NCBI RefSeq assembly: GCF_002116905.1
Contig: NZ_CP015118.1
Location: 3,968,001-4,032,000, forward strand
Length of the DNA stretch: 64,000 nucleotides
DNA from: Piscinibacter gummiphilus
Lineage (GTDB): Bacteria; Pseudomonadota; Gammaproteobacteria; Burkholderiales; Burkholderiaceae_C
Reading direction: 5' to 3'
Below the pieces are notes generated by a model. It had not been told where the DNA came from. It saw only the letters and a list, made by a program, of their open reading frames with translations, and did no database searches. Positions 7,889-15,679 of this stretch are shown one piece after another. Both the position numbers and the translations under genes were made by a program. The stretch's first letter is position 1, and the number at the start of each line of letters is the position of its first letter.

Positions 7889-8884
7889 ATGACAAACGCT
7901 GCTGTTTCCGACACTCCGGCAGTCGCCGCAGGTGAGTTCATCGGCATCGATGTGGCCAAGGCCAAGTTCGACTGGAACACTCATGGCTCTGCCGTTTCTC
8001 ACTCTGCCTGCAACGACTCTGTCGGATTCGAGTTGCTTTGGCAGGATTTGCGCGACCGACAGATCAACTTGATCGTGGTGGAAGCCACCGGGGGCCTTGA
8101 AAACGCCCTCATCGGCTTTCTCATCGGCCAAGGCTTGTCCGTGTCCCGCGTGAACCCGCGCGCGGCCAGGGAGTTCGCTCGCAGCCAGGGTCACCTGGCC
8201 AAGACGGATGCCATCGACGCCAGGGCGCTCTCGCATTACGCCCACACCCTGGCGCACAAGGCGAATCAGGCCGGCATTCGCTTCGTACCCGTGCCAGAGC
8301 AGGTCGAGGCCTTGCGGGTCCTGATTGTTCGCCGTCACCAGCTGCTGGACATGCGAACGGCCGAAAGGAATCGCCGCGCCGGGGCCATGCGCGTGCTACG
8401 CAAGAGCATCGATGCCGTGATCCTCACGCTCAACGAGCAGATCGCCGCGCTCAACGACGACATCCACACGCACCTGAAGGAACACTTCCAGGAGTTGGAC
8501 GCACGGTTGGAGAGCATCAAGGGGGTTGCGCAGACCACCAGCGCGACGATGATCGCATTCATGCCCGAACTCGGCACCGTTGGTAGTCGCCGAGCAGCCA
8601 AGCTCGCCGGGCTGGCCCCGTTGAACAACGATTCGGGCAAGCAGCGGGGCAAGCGATCGATCTGGGGTGGTCGCAGCATCGTGCGCTGCGCCCTCTACAT
8701 GGCCACCCTGGCGGCGGTCAGGTTCAATCCGGTGATCAAGGCCTTCTACGTTCGGCTCGTCGGGGCGGGGAAGCCCAAGAAGGTCGCCTTGACCGCCTGT
8801 TCCCACAAGCTGCTGCGCATCCTCAACGCCATGGCCCGTACCGGGCAGACCTGGAATCCGGAGATTCACGGCCTGCCGGCTTGA
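7889..8884 (+). CDS. IS110-family DEDD transposase (bridge-RNA-guided recombinase)
   Basis: A 331-residue recombinase with the two domains of the family. The N-terminal RuvC-like domain has GIDVAKAKFDW (D21), VVEATGGLE (E65) and KTDAIDA (D107, D110), giving a full DEDD set. The C-terminal transposase domain (about 205-290) has ESIKGVAQTTSATMIAFM and AGLAPLNNDSGKQRG, where S249 is my candidate for the catalytic serine. The length is normal and no frameshift is visible, so the enzyme may be active. AAGGA at 7877-7881 is the likely ribosome-binding site and overlaps the putative donor-guide segment, so bridge RNA and mRNA share sequence. The stop codon overlaps TTGACT, a possible -35 box used when the element circularises. 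Confidence 0.93.
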   Translation: MTNAAVSDTPAVAAGEFIGIDVAKAKFDWNTHGSAVSHSACNDSVGFELLWQDLRDRQINLIVVEATGGLENALIGFLIGQGLSVSRVNPRAAREFARSQGHLAKTDAIDARALSHYAHTLAHKANQAGIRFVPVPEQVEALRVLIVRRHQLLDMRTAERNRRAGAMRVLRKSIDAVILTLNEQIAALNDDIHTHLKEHFQELDARLESIKGVAQTTSATMIAFMPELGTVGSRRAAKLAGLAPLNNDSGKQRGKRSIWGGRSIVRCALYMATLAAVRFNPVIKAFYVRLVGAGKPKKVALTACSHKLLRILNAMARTGQTWNPEIHGLPA

Positions 8885-8901
8885 CTTCGAACACAGTTGC
8901 T

Positions 8902-8933
8902 CGGGGGCAGGAGGCGCCAGCCGACTGGGGGGC
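8902..8933 (+). repeat. Distal fragment of the split extragenic repeat
   Basis: CGGGGGCAGGAGG followed by a CGACTGGGGGGCC end. It is the tail of copy B, separated from it by the IS110 element. It abuts the ycgR stop codon (TAG at 8936-8934 on the minus strand), so read from ycgR the sequence after the stop is GCCCCCCAGTCG, the same as after flgN. Confidence 0.8.
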
Positions 8934-9698
8934 CTACAAACTCAGCATGCGCTGGCGCTTCTGCGTCTGATCGATGTAGCGCTGCAACCCGCGCAGCACA
9001 TCGCTGGCCGGATTCACCATCTCGCACCCCAGCCGCACCCCTTTCGAGTCGGGCTGGATGGACGTCACGTGCTGCAGGCGCAGCGCCGTGGTGATGCGGG
9101 TGTCGACGTCGAGGTCGATCTGCACGTTGTTGATGGTCACGCCCGGCTGCAGCGGGGGCACGTCGTTCGGCAGGAACAGTGCGCAGCCGCCGATGCTCAC
9201 GTCGAGCACGCGCAGCGAGAGGGCCATGTCGGGGATCATGGGATGGCGCACGCGCGCCGTGGGTGTGGCACGCAGCAGCGGGCGCACACGGAAGCCGCCG
9301 CGGCGCTGGAAGCGGAACATCTCGCGCGGGATGGCGCAGTTCAGCGCGCTGGCGCGGCCGCCGCGCACGAGCACGAGGCCGCTCACGTCGAACTGCACCT
9401 TGATGCTGTCGAGGTAGGCCACCGCGACGGCGTCCTCGCCCTCGACCAGGGCCTGCAGCTGGTTGTCGTCGGCATCGGCCGAGAAGCTCAGCGTGCCGCG
9501 GCCGGCGTCGATGGCCCACACCGTGGTGGAGTAGACGCCGGAGCTGCCGTTGAGGTTGACGAGCACGTTGCCGTCGGACAACTGCTTGAGCATCGCCAAC
9601 ACCTCCGCCGGGGAGGTGATGCGGAAATCTTCGAGACCACCGTGCGACGCGGCGACGGCGTCGAGCGACATCGGCTGCGTATCGAGGGGCTGATCCAA
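8934..9698 (-). CDS. ycgR: c-di-GMP-binding flagellar brake protein YcgR
   Basis: YcgR slows the motor when it binds cyclic di-GMP. The 254-residue protein has a YcgR N-terminal domain (about 20-125) and a C-terminal PilZ domain (about 127-245). The PilZ domain carries the RxxxR ligand motif at 133-137 (RGGFR) and the DxSxxG motif from D166 (DVSIGG). It is the third gene of fliS-fliT-ycgR, 47 bases after fliT, probably under the sigma-28 promoter at 10558. Placing a c-di-GMP brake with filament chaperones lets it be made late, with the filament. Confidence 0.92.
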   Translation of the reverse strand: MDQPLDTQPMSLDAVAASHGGLEDFRITSPAEVLAMLKQLSDGNVLVNLNGSSGVYSTTVWAIDAGRGTLSFSADADDNQLQALVEGEDAVAVAYLDSIKVQFDVSGLVLVRGGRASALNCAIPREMFRFQRRGGFRVRPLLRATPTARVRHPMIPDMALSLRVLDVSIGGCALFLPNDVPPLQPGVTINNVQIDLDVDTRITTALRLQHVTSIQPDSKGVRLGCEMVNPASDVLRGLQRYIDQTQKRQRMLSL

Positions 9699-9745
9699 GG
9701 AACCTCCGTGGGCTGAATCCAGGGGAGTCGGTGGCAGAAGGTTCC

Positions 9746-10045
9746 TCAGTGGATGGACTTCGGCTTGCCCGCGAGCAGGCCGTCCAGGTCCTCGAGCCAG
9801 GGTTCGGCGAGTTGCCGGATCTCGGCGTCGTTGATCAGGATGCGCTGCATGATGCGCGACTTCAGCTGGGACTCTTCCGTGCCCAGATTCTGCGCCGAGG
9901 CGGCGTGCTTGAGCTGTGAAATCAGCACGGCACAGGCGCCTTCCAGCTTCACGACCTGGTCCCAGTCGCCGTTGCGGGCTGCCGAGAGCATGTCGGCGCT
10001 GGCGCGCTCGATGGCTTCGTAGTAGTTCAGCAAGGCGGAGTTCAT
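9746..10045 (-). CDS. fliT: Flagellar chaperone FliT
   Basis: A 99-residue helical protein (MNSALLNYYEAIERASADML, a QVVKLEGACAVLISQL helix, RIMQRILINDAEIRQLAEPWLEDL). FliT is the export chaperone for the filament cap FliD and in enterobacteria also modulates FlhDC. The frame is open further upstream, but the ATG at 10045 has a GGGAG ribosome-binding site and the family's start. It lies directly downstream of fliS, as usual. Confidence 0.88.
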   Translation of the reverse strand: MNSALLNYYEAIERASADMLSAARNGDWDQVVKLEGACAVLISQLKHAASAQNLGTEESQLKSRIMQRILINDAEIRQLAEPWLEDLDGLLAGKPKSIH

Positions 10046-10095
10046 GGCGGCTCCCGGCGTGTAGAGGGGATGACGGACGTTGCGGAGTTTCTGGT

Positions 10096-10527
10096 TCATT
10101 TGCCGGCCTCGGCGATCTGCGGGCCGATGGCCACCCAGGCGGTGTGCAGCGGCTCGATGAGCGAACGGCATTCCTCGAGCAGCTTGGCGTCGTTGCGGAG
10201 GTTGGCCTGGGTCAGGCGCAGGATCACGTAGTCGTACAGGTCGCGCAGGTCGGTGGCCAGTTGCCCACCCTCCTTGACGTCGAGGCCGGCCTTCAGGCCT
10301 TCCTCGATGATGCGGACGGCCCGGCCGATCGCCTTGCCCTTCGCCTCGATGTTGCCCTGCGCCAGGGCGCCGCGGGCCTGTGCCACGGCATCCATGAAGC
10401 CCTGGAACAGCATGCCGACCAGCTGGTGCGGCGAGCCGGTGGTCACACCCGTCTCGACGCCGACCATGCGGTAGGCATTGGCGGGGTTGTGAGGGCGACC
10501 GAAGGGCGTGGACATGGATGCGTACAT
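10096..10527 (-). CDS. fliS: Flagellin export chaperone FliS
   Basis: FliS binds flagellin in the cytoplasm and delivers it to the flagellar export gate. The 143-residue protein has the FliS pattern: an AYRMVGVETGVTTGSPHQLVGMLF start, KGKAIGRAVRIIEEGLKAGLD, and NLRNDAKLLEECRSLIEPL at the end. The ATG at 10515 (MSTPFGR) is an alternative start. It is first in the fliS-fliT-ycgR operon, with a sigma-28 promoter about 30 bases upstream. Confidence 0.95.
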   Translation of the reverse strand: MYASMSTPFGRPHNPANAYRMVGVETGVTTGSPHQLVGMLFQGFMDAVAQARGALAQGNIEAKGKAIGRAVRIIEEGLKAGLDVKEGGQLATDLRDLYDYVILRLTQANLRNDAKLLEECRSLIEPLHTAWVAIGPQIAEAGK

Positions 10528-10557
10528 GGTGTGGAGTGATGTGTGCGTCTGCTGAAG

Positions 10558-10584
10558 TTATCGACGTGCGCACAGCGAACTTGA
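10558..10584 (-). promoter_or_regulatory. Sigma-28 promoter of fliS-fliT-ycgR
   Basis: Read on the minus strand: TCAAGTTC, 11-base spacer, GTCGATAA. The -35 is identical to that of the second flagellin gene, and the -10 differs from the GCCGATAA consensus at one base. Confidence 0.85.
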
Positions 10585-10664
10585 GCGAGCGACTGAACCG
10601 GGTTTCATCGTCTTTTCGGACCATGCCCCGGGGGCCCGCAGCCGAGCCCCCTGCCCCTGCGTCA

Positions 10665-11939
10665 TCAGGCGGACGGCCCCGGCATCTCGACCGTGAAATC
10701 GTCGGCCACGGCCTCGTCGACCAGGCGGTCGATCAGCGTGAGCAGCTGCTCACTGGCGCGCGACGGGTCGGTCTCGAAGATCTTCCCGGCCATCTCGGCC
10801 CGCTTCGGGCCCAGGTCGTCGTCGTGCAGCGCCTTGCGCAGCTTCACCTCGAAGTCGGCCTTCGTGAACGTGTGGCGGAACGCCACGTCGGGCACGAGGG
10901 AGAAGTCGGGCTCGAAGCGGTGGTGTTCGTCGGGGCCGAGGTCGAGGCTCAGCACCGGTTTGCCGGTCAGCAGGAAGTCGAACATGATCGACGAGTAGTC
11001 GGTCAGCAGCAGGTCGAAGCGCCGCATCAGCGGGTACACGTCGACCCCGGGGCTCAACAGGTAGAAGCCGTCCGCCTTCCGCTTCGTGTCCATGTTGTGG
11101 ATGAAGTAGGTCGGGTGCATCTTGAAGAAGAAGTTGATCTTGTCGCGCTTCGCGATGGCCATCAGCTTCGTGTAGAACTCGGGGTCGTTCAGGTAGGTGT
11201 TCTGCCCCCGCTGCCACGTGGGCACCAGCAGCACGTTCTTGCGGCCCGACGACAGCGCGGCCTCCACGTCGGCGTCGATCTCGCTGCCGATCGTCTCGTG
11301 CGGCAGCGGGTCGCGCAGCAGCACCTCGTTGCGCGGGAAACCCGCACGCACGAGGCGGCGGCAGCCGAAGCAGTCGCGCCAGAAGCGGTCGAACGTGGCC
11401 GCGGTGCTCAGCACCAGGTCGGCCTGCGAGGCCATGTAGAACGGTCGGCGGATCGAGAGGTCGCGCAGGCCCAGGTGCGGGATGAGGCGCAGCAGCAGGT
11501 GCTTGACCGACACCCCGTGCCACAGCTGCAGCTTCTTCGCGCCGGCCAGGCAGCCGTTCAGGCTGAACGAGCCCTTCAGGCTTTCCGCCGGGTTGACGCA
11601 GAAGACGGCCACGGCCGCATGCAGCAGCAGGTCGATGCTGTGGTCGATGTCGTCGGCCAGGTTCACGCACGGCAGCCCGGCCGCGCGCAGCGAATCGACC
11701 AGCGGCGCGTCGAAGCTGCACCAGTACACCTCGTGGTTCCGCTCGCGGGCGGCGTCGCGCAGGTACAGGTACTTGGTGTTGTCGGCGAACGTGGCCCGGC
11801 CGAAGTACAGCACCACGCGGCGCTTGCGCGTGTGCATCGAGATCGATTCGAACTCGGTGGACAGGCGCTGCTCCTCGAGCTGGGTGAGCGAACGCTGCAC
11901 GCGGTCCGCGGCGGACGGCTGGGCCTGGGGGGTGGTCAT
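10665..11939 (-). CDS. CDP-glycerol glycerophosphotransferase family protein (TagB/TagF-like)
   Basis: Members of this family transfer glycerol phosphate from CDP-glycerol, building teichoic-acid chains in Gram-positives. The 424-residue protein has the family's GT-B-like layout: a FGRATFADNTKYLYL start of the first domain (about 45), LWHGVS (W140-H141-G142), KMHP (H275) and TDYSSIMFDFL (D314 to D321), the last being the most conserved motif. There is no signal peptide or clear membrane segment. It is the last of three co-oriented genes (12558-14051, 12073-12561, this one) between fliD and fliS. In a Gram-negative flagellar locus, a role in decorating flagellin or a surface glycan is my inference; acceptor and product are unknown. 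Confidence 0.85.
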   Translation of the reverse strand: MTTPQAQPSAADRVQRSLTQLEEQRLSTEFESISMHTRKRRVVLYFGRATFADNTKYLYLRDAARERNHEVYWCSFDAPLVDSLRAAGLPCVNLADDIDHSIDLLLHAAVAVFCVNPAESLKGSFSLNGCLAGAKKLQLWHGVSVKHLLLRLIPHLGLRDLSIRRPFYMASQADLVLSTAATFDRFWRDCFGCRRLVRAGFPRNEVLLRDPLPHETIGSEIDADVEAALSSGRKNVLLVPTWQRGQNTYLNDPEFYTKLMAIAKRDKINFFFKMHPTYFIHNMDTKRKADGFYLLSPGVDVYPLMRRFDLLLTDYSSIMFDFLLTGKPVLSLDLGPDEHHRFEPDFSLVPDVAFRHTFTKADFEVKLRKALHDDDLGPKRAEMAGKIFETDPSRASEQLLTLIDRLVDEAVADDFTVEMPGPSA

Positions 11940-12072
11940 GGCTGGGGCTCCTCTCGGGTGGGCGCGCGCAGGGGCCCGCCGACACGGTCTGGCAGTGTCG
12001 TGCAGGCGCAGGCCGGGGGGAAGCGTTTGTCCCCCGCCGGCGGCACGAAAATGGAAACAGGAAGAACGGCGT

Positions 12073-12561
12073 TCAGCGGACGTCGGACTGGATGTGGCGC
12101 TTGAGGTCGCTGCTGGAGACGCCCTCGGTGCGCGGCAGGTAGACCACGTCGCACAGGGACTTCAGCGAGTCGAAGTGCCCCGTCCAGTCGCTGCCCATCA
12201 CCATCGCATCGGCGCCGTAGCGAACGATGTCGGTCTCCTTCTGCCCCCAGCCGGCCTCGGGGATCGCGAGGTCGACGTAGCGGCAGGACCGCACCAGTTC
12301 GACGCGGTCGGCATAGGGCACCGCGGAGCGCTTGCCCTTGATGGCGTTGAACTCGTCGGTCGAGACCGCCACCACCAGGATGTCGAAACGCTCCTTGATG
12401 CGGCGGAACAGGTTGACATGCCCGATGTGGAACAGGTCGTAGGTGCCGTAGGTGATCGCCACGCTCGGGGCCAGCGTGATGCCGCCGGTCTCGGCCAGCA
12501 CGGCCGGCATGGCCCGCGCGCGCAGTTCGGCCGCGGCCGTGGTCAGGGGACTGGTTCTCAT
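12073..12561 (-). CDS. Glycerol-3-phosphate cytidylyltransferase-like protein (TagD-like)
   Basis: A nucleotidyltransferase of the cytidylyltransferase family that would make CDP-glycerol from CTP and glycerol 3-phosphate. The signature TYGTYDLFHIGHVNLF contains HxGH (H45, H48); the closing motif RTEGVSSSDLKR and the KGKRSAVPYADRVELV stretch are also typical. At 162 residues it is about 30 longer than classic TagD, the extra part being an N-terminal extension. Its ATG overlaps the stop of the upstream glycerophosphotransferase gene (ATGA), so the donor-making and donor-using enzymes are translationally coupled. Substrate choice (glycerol phosphate or another alcohol phosphate) cannot be settled from sequence alone. 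Confidence 0.85.
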   Translation of the reverse strand: MRTSPLTTAAAELRARAMPAVLAETGGITLAPSVAITYGTYDLFHIGHVNLFRRIKERFDILVVAVSTDEFNAIKGKRSAVPYADRVELVRSCRYVDLAIPEAGWGQKETDIVRYGADAMVMGSDWTGHFDSLKSLCDVVYLPRTEGVSSSDLKRHIQSDVR

Positions 12562-14051
12562 CGGGTCTCCTTCTTCGCCGCCGGAACGGCCAATGCGAGT
12601 TCCTCGGCCACCACCGAGACGAGCCGGTCGGCCGAGCCGCCGTCGCGCTGCTCGAACAGGTGCTCGAGCAGGCCCTGGCGGGCGCGCACGCTGGCGCCGT
12701 TCTCGGGCTTGCCGAGCAGGTCGACCAGCGCCTGGGCGCTGGTCACCACCGGGCCCGGCGGGGTGGACAGCTTCGCGTCGAACAGCTTGCGTGAACGCGT
12801 GGTGTAGGCCTCGTGGTCCGGGCGGAACAGCATCACCGGTCGGTCGAGGTGCAGGTAGTCGAACATGATCGACGAGTAGTCGGTGATCAGCGCCGAGGTC
12901 TGCGTCAGCAGCGGGTACACGTCCGTGCGCGGCTTGACGAACGTGACGTTCGGCAGCACCTTCGCGATCTCGGGCACCTGCGGCTGCTCCACCGGGTGCA
13001 TGTTGACGATCAGGCAGTCGCCCGCGTCGGCGATGGCGCGCGCGATGCGTTCGAGGCCCGCCTTCAGGATCCATTGCCCGCGGTTCGCGTCGCGGAAGGT
13101 CGGTGCGTACAGGTAGACGCGCTTGCCGCGCTTCTGGAAGTCCTGGGCGCGGCGGTACGCGTCGAGGTCGACGTTGACGAGGTCGTGGCCCTTCGGCTCG
13201 CGGTGCAGCACGTCGTTGCGGGCGTAGCCGATGGGCGCGTAACCGTCGAACGCGAACCAGCGGCGCCACTCGGCTTCCTGGTGCGTGGCCGTGCCCACGA
13301 AGCGGCTGAACGGACCGCAGGTGCGCAGCACGCGTGCGAACTGCGGCGACATGCCCTTGAGCGGACCGAGGTTGCGGTAGCCGATCTCCTTGATCGACAC
13401 ACCGTGCCACATCTGCACCTGGCGCGCGCCGGCGAGCAGCGCGGCGGCGTACGGGTTCGCGCCCAGCAGGTGATCGCTGATGACGGCGACCGCGGCGGAC
13501 AGCGCGACGTGCAGGTGCTCGGCGCTCCAGTCGTTGTGCGTGTGCGGCAGGCACTGGCCGCCGATGGCCTTGACCTGCTGCTCCTGCTCGGCGTTGAACG
13601 GCAGGAACCAGACCTGCGCCTCGAGCGCCCTGGCCTGCGCCTGCGCGGCGAGCCACGCGTACTTCACGTTGTCGCCGAAGTAGGTGCCGCCGACGAAAAC
13701 GACGATGCGCTCCTTCGGGTGCACGCGGGAGACTTCGGCCAGGTCGCGGTTGCAGCGTTCGAGATGCAGTTGCTGCTCGAGCTCGTCCACGCGGGACTGC
13801 AGCTTCTGCACGTCGTGGTTGCGCACGTGCAGGATCGTGTCCACCAGGGACTCGACCATGCCGCTCAGGTGTTCGTTGAACCCCTCGATCTGCTGGAGGC
13901 GGGCCTCGACGGAACCCGGTTCGTACACGGGCTGATCGGGCACCTCGGGAAGTTCGGGCTCCGGTGCGGAGAAGAGCGCCGGCGCGCCCTGGGGCACCAT
14001 GAAGGCATCGTCGTCCAACGACGAGATCTGTGGTGTGTAGGCGTTGATCAC
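12558..14051 (-). CDS. CDP-glycerol glycerophosphotransferase family protein with coiled-coil N-terminus
   Basis: A 497-residue protein, first of the three-gene set. Residues 45-105 form a probable coiled coil (VEARLQQIEGFNEHLSGMVESLV, VDELEQQLHLERC). The catalytic part follows with MWHGVSIKE (W215-H216-G217), VNMHP (H352) and ITDYSSIMFDYL (D391 to D398). It is a paralogue of the protein at 10665-11939, sharing all three motifs but with a different N-terminus. Two transferases plus a CDP-glycerol maker suggest a primase and polymerase, or two linkages. The coiled coil might tether it to a partner. Placement between fliD and fliS suggests filament modification (inference). Confidence 0.85.
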   Translation of the reverse strand: MINAYTPQISSLDDDAFMVPQGAPALFSAPEPELPEVPDQPVYEPGSVEARLQQIEGFNEHLSGMVESLVDTILHVRNHDVQKLQSRVDELEQQLHLERCNRDLAEVSRVHPKERIVVFVGGTYFGDNVKYAWLAAQAQARALEAQVWFLPFNAEQEQQVKAIGGQCLPHTHNDWSAEHLHVALSAAVAVISDHLLGANPYAAALLAGARQVQMWHGVSIKEIGYRNLGPLKGMSPQFARVLRTCGPFSRFVGTATHQEAEWRRWFAFDGYAPIGYARNDVLHREPKGHDLVNVDLDAYRRAQDFQKRGKRVYLYAPTFRDANRGQWILKAGLERIARAIADAGDCLIVNMHPVEQPQVPEIAKVLPNVTFVKPRTDVYPLLTQTSALITDYSSIMFDYLHLDRPVMLFRPDHEAYTTRSRKLFDAKLSTPPGPVVTSAQALVDLLGKPENGASVRARQGLLEHLFEQRDGGSADRLVSVVAEELALAVPAAKKETR

Positions 14052-14140
14052 GGGGCGCTCCTGGAACTCGTTCGGTCGCGGCCCGGCGTGGACCGCTTCA
14101 CGAAAAGTCTAAGGTTCGCCGCTCCGGGAGAACGCCTGAA

Positions 14141-14160
14141 GAACGGGCGGAAGCCCGCCC
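14141..14160 (-). terminator. Likely terminator of fliD
   Basis: On the minus strand GGGCGG and CCGCCC pair across a four-base loop and are followed by GTTCTT. It lies 20-40 bases past the fliD stop. The T-tract is weak. Confidence 0.5.
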
Positions 14161-14179
14161 AGTTCAGGGCTCGGCAGCG

Positions 14180-15607
14180 TCAGCCCAGCGAACTGAGCTG
14201 CGTGCTGACGTAGCTGTTCAGCGCGCTCAGCTTGGCCATGTTCGAGTCGAGCGTCTGGTACTGCTTGCGGATGCGCTCTTCGGTGGCCGCCAGGCGCACC
14301 TCCATGTCGGCGACGCGGTCGTTGTTCCGCTTGATGCTCGCCTGGATGCCTTCCTGGCGCGTGGTCAGCGGACCTTCGGCGGCCAGCGCATTCGTGGCCA
14401 TGCTGTTGAAGCGGGAGATGAGGCCCCAGGTCGATTCGTTCGCGCTGTCGCCGCTCATCATGAGCTTCTTCATCTCGGCCGGGTCGGCCAGCGCGGCGTT
14501 GAGCTTCTTCGAGTTCACGGCGATGGTGTAGCCGTCCTTCTGCACCTCGATGCCGGCGTCCGACAGCGTGCGCAGCGTCTTCGGCGACGAGTTGACGCCG
14601 CGGATGATCTCGCGCATCTGCGCCTGCAGGCCGATGACCGTGCGATCGCCCTGCAGCTTGCCGGCGGTCTTGCTGTCGGCGTTGTACTTGGTCTGGGTCT
14701 GGATGAACGACGAAAGGTCGTTGTAGGCCTTCACGAAGTCGTTCACCGCGGTCTTCATCGACTCGGTGTCCTGCGCCACCGACAGGTCGATGGGCGATTC
14801 GGACTTCTTCAGCAGCTTGATCGTCAGGCCGTCGGCCACGTCGCTCAGCGTGTTCGAGGCCGAGGTGATGTCCAGGCCATTGAGCTTGGCCTTGGCGTCC
14901 TGGGCCTTCATGTTCTCGGTCATGCCGCCGCTGCCGCTCGCCGGGTCGAACGCGAACATCGACAGGCTCGCACCGTCGTCGCCCGGCGCCGTCTCCTCGG
15001 CGGAGATGCGGAAGCCGTTGGCCACGCCGGTGTCGGTGGAACGGATCGACAGGCGGGCGCCGGTCGCGTCGTAGATGACGGTGGCCACCACGCCGGCACC
15101 GGCCGCATTGATCTTGTCACGCACGGCGGCCAGGCTCGATTCGCCCTCGCCGATGTCGACGGTCACCGAACTCGCCCCGGCCTTCAGGCCGAACGTGGCC
15201 GGGTCGCCGGTCCAGCTGCCGAGCTCGATCGTGAGCTTGCCCTGCCCCACGTTGTGGGTCTTCGCCGGGACGGCCGTGCTGCTGGCCGTCTGCGCGACGG
15301 CGAGCTGCGACACGGTCAGGCTGTAGCTGCCCGCGGCGGTGTTCGTGCCGGTCGTGACGGATGCCACGGTGGCGTCGCTCGACGTGGCGACCGTCTGGCT
15401 CCACAACGTGGTGGACGCCATGGCGCGCGACTTGTCCTGGAGCGCCGACACATAGCTCTGCAGCTGCCCGTACGTGGACAGTTGCGACTTCATCGTGGTG
15501 GTCGCGGCTTCGAGCAACGAGGCAGGCTTGCGCTCGACCGCCATCAGCTGCGTGACGATCGATTCCACGGGCAGGTTGCTGCCGATACCAGTCGAGGAGA
15601 TTGCCAT
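14180..15607 (-). CDS. fliD: Flagellar filament cap protein FliD
   Basis: FliD (HAP2) caps the filament tip and folds incoming flagellin. The 475-residue protein starts AISSTGIGSNLPVESIVTQL and has the N-terminal coiled region (VERKPASLLEAATTTMKSQL), the FliD core domain (SSVTVDIGEGESSLAAVRDKI) and a C-terminal coiled coil ending in SALNSYVSTQLSSLG. The length fits the family. It has its own sigma-28 promoter, embedded in the terminator of the flagellin gene upstream. Confidence 0.95.
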   Translation of the reverse strand: MAISSTGIGSNLPVESIVTQLMAVERKPASLLEAATTTMKSQLSTYGQLQSYVSALQDKSRAMASTTLWSQTVATSSDATVASVTTGTNTAAGSYSLTVSQLAVAQTASSTAVPAKTHNVGQGKLTIELGSWTGDPATFGLKAGASSVTVDIGEGESSLAAVRDKINAAGAGVVATVIYDATGARLSIRSTDTGVANGFRISAEETAPGDDGASLSMFAFDPASGSGGMTENMKAQDAKAKLNGLDITSASNTLSDVADGLTIKLLKKSESPIDLSVAQDTESMKTAVNDFVKAYNDLSSFIQTQTKYNADSKTAGKLQGDRTVIGLQAQMREIIRGVNSSPKTLRTLSDAGIEVQKDGYTIAVNSKKLNAALADPAEMKKLMMSGDSANESTWGLISRFNSMATNALAAEGPLTTRQEGIQASIKRNNDRVADMEVRLAATEERIRKQYQTLDSNMAKLSALNSYVSTQLSSLG

Positions 15608-15636
15608 GGCGTACTCCGGTTAGCTCAGGACAAAAA

Positions 15637-15679
15637 TAGAAAACGGATCACCCGGGGGTTTCCCAGATGATCCGTTTTC
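15637..15679 (-). terminator. Terminator of the first flagellin gene
   Basis: A perfect 11-base inverted repeat (AAAACGGATCA at 15640-15650, TGATCCGTTTT at 15668-15678) with A/T tails on both sides. It lies just past the flagellin stop at 15726 and could work in both directions. Its upstream arm overlaps the fliD -10 box. Confidence 0.85.

Larger units (their letters stand above)
7688..8901 (+). mobile_element. IS110-family insertion sequence, apparently intact, about 1.21 kb
   Basis: A single DEDD transposase gene is preceded by about 200 bases of noncoding, hairpin-rich DNA and followed by only 17 bases, the layout of the IS110 subgroup (the IS1111 subgroup has the long noncoding end downstream). 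There are no terminal inverted repeats. The element is bounded by the dinucleotide CT at 7686-7687 and 8900-8901 and splits an extragenic repeat cleanly, as expected for insertion at a CT core. The boundaries come from comparison with the unsplit repeat copies. Confidence 0.85.

Noticed and set aside
7688..8901. Terminal inverted repeats and target duplication for the IS
   Set aside because: None were found, which is the expected state for the IS110 family; only a shared CT core remains.
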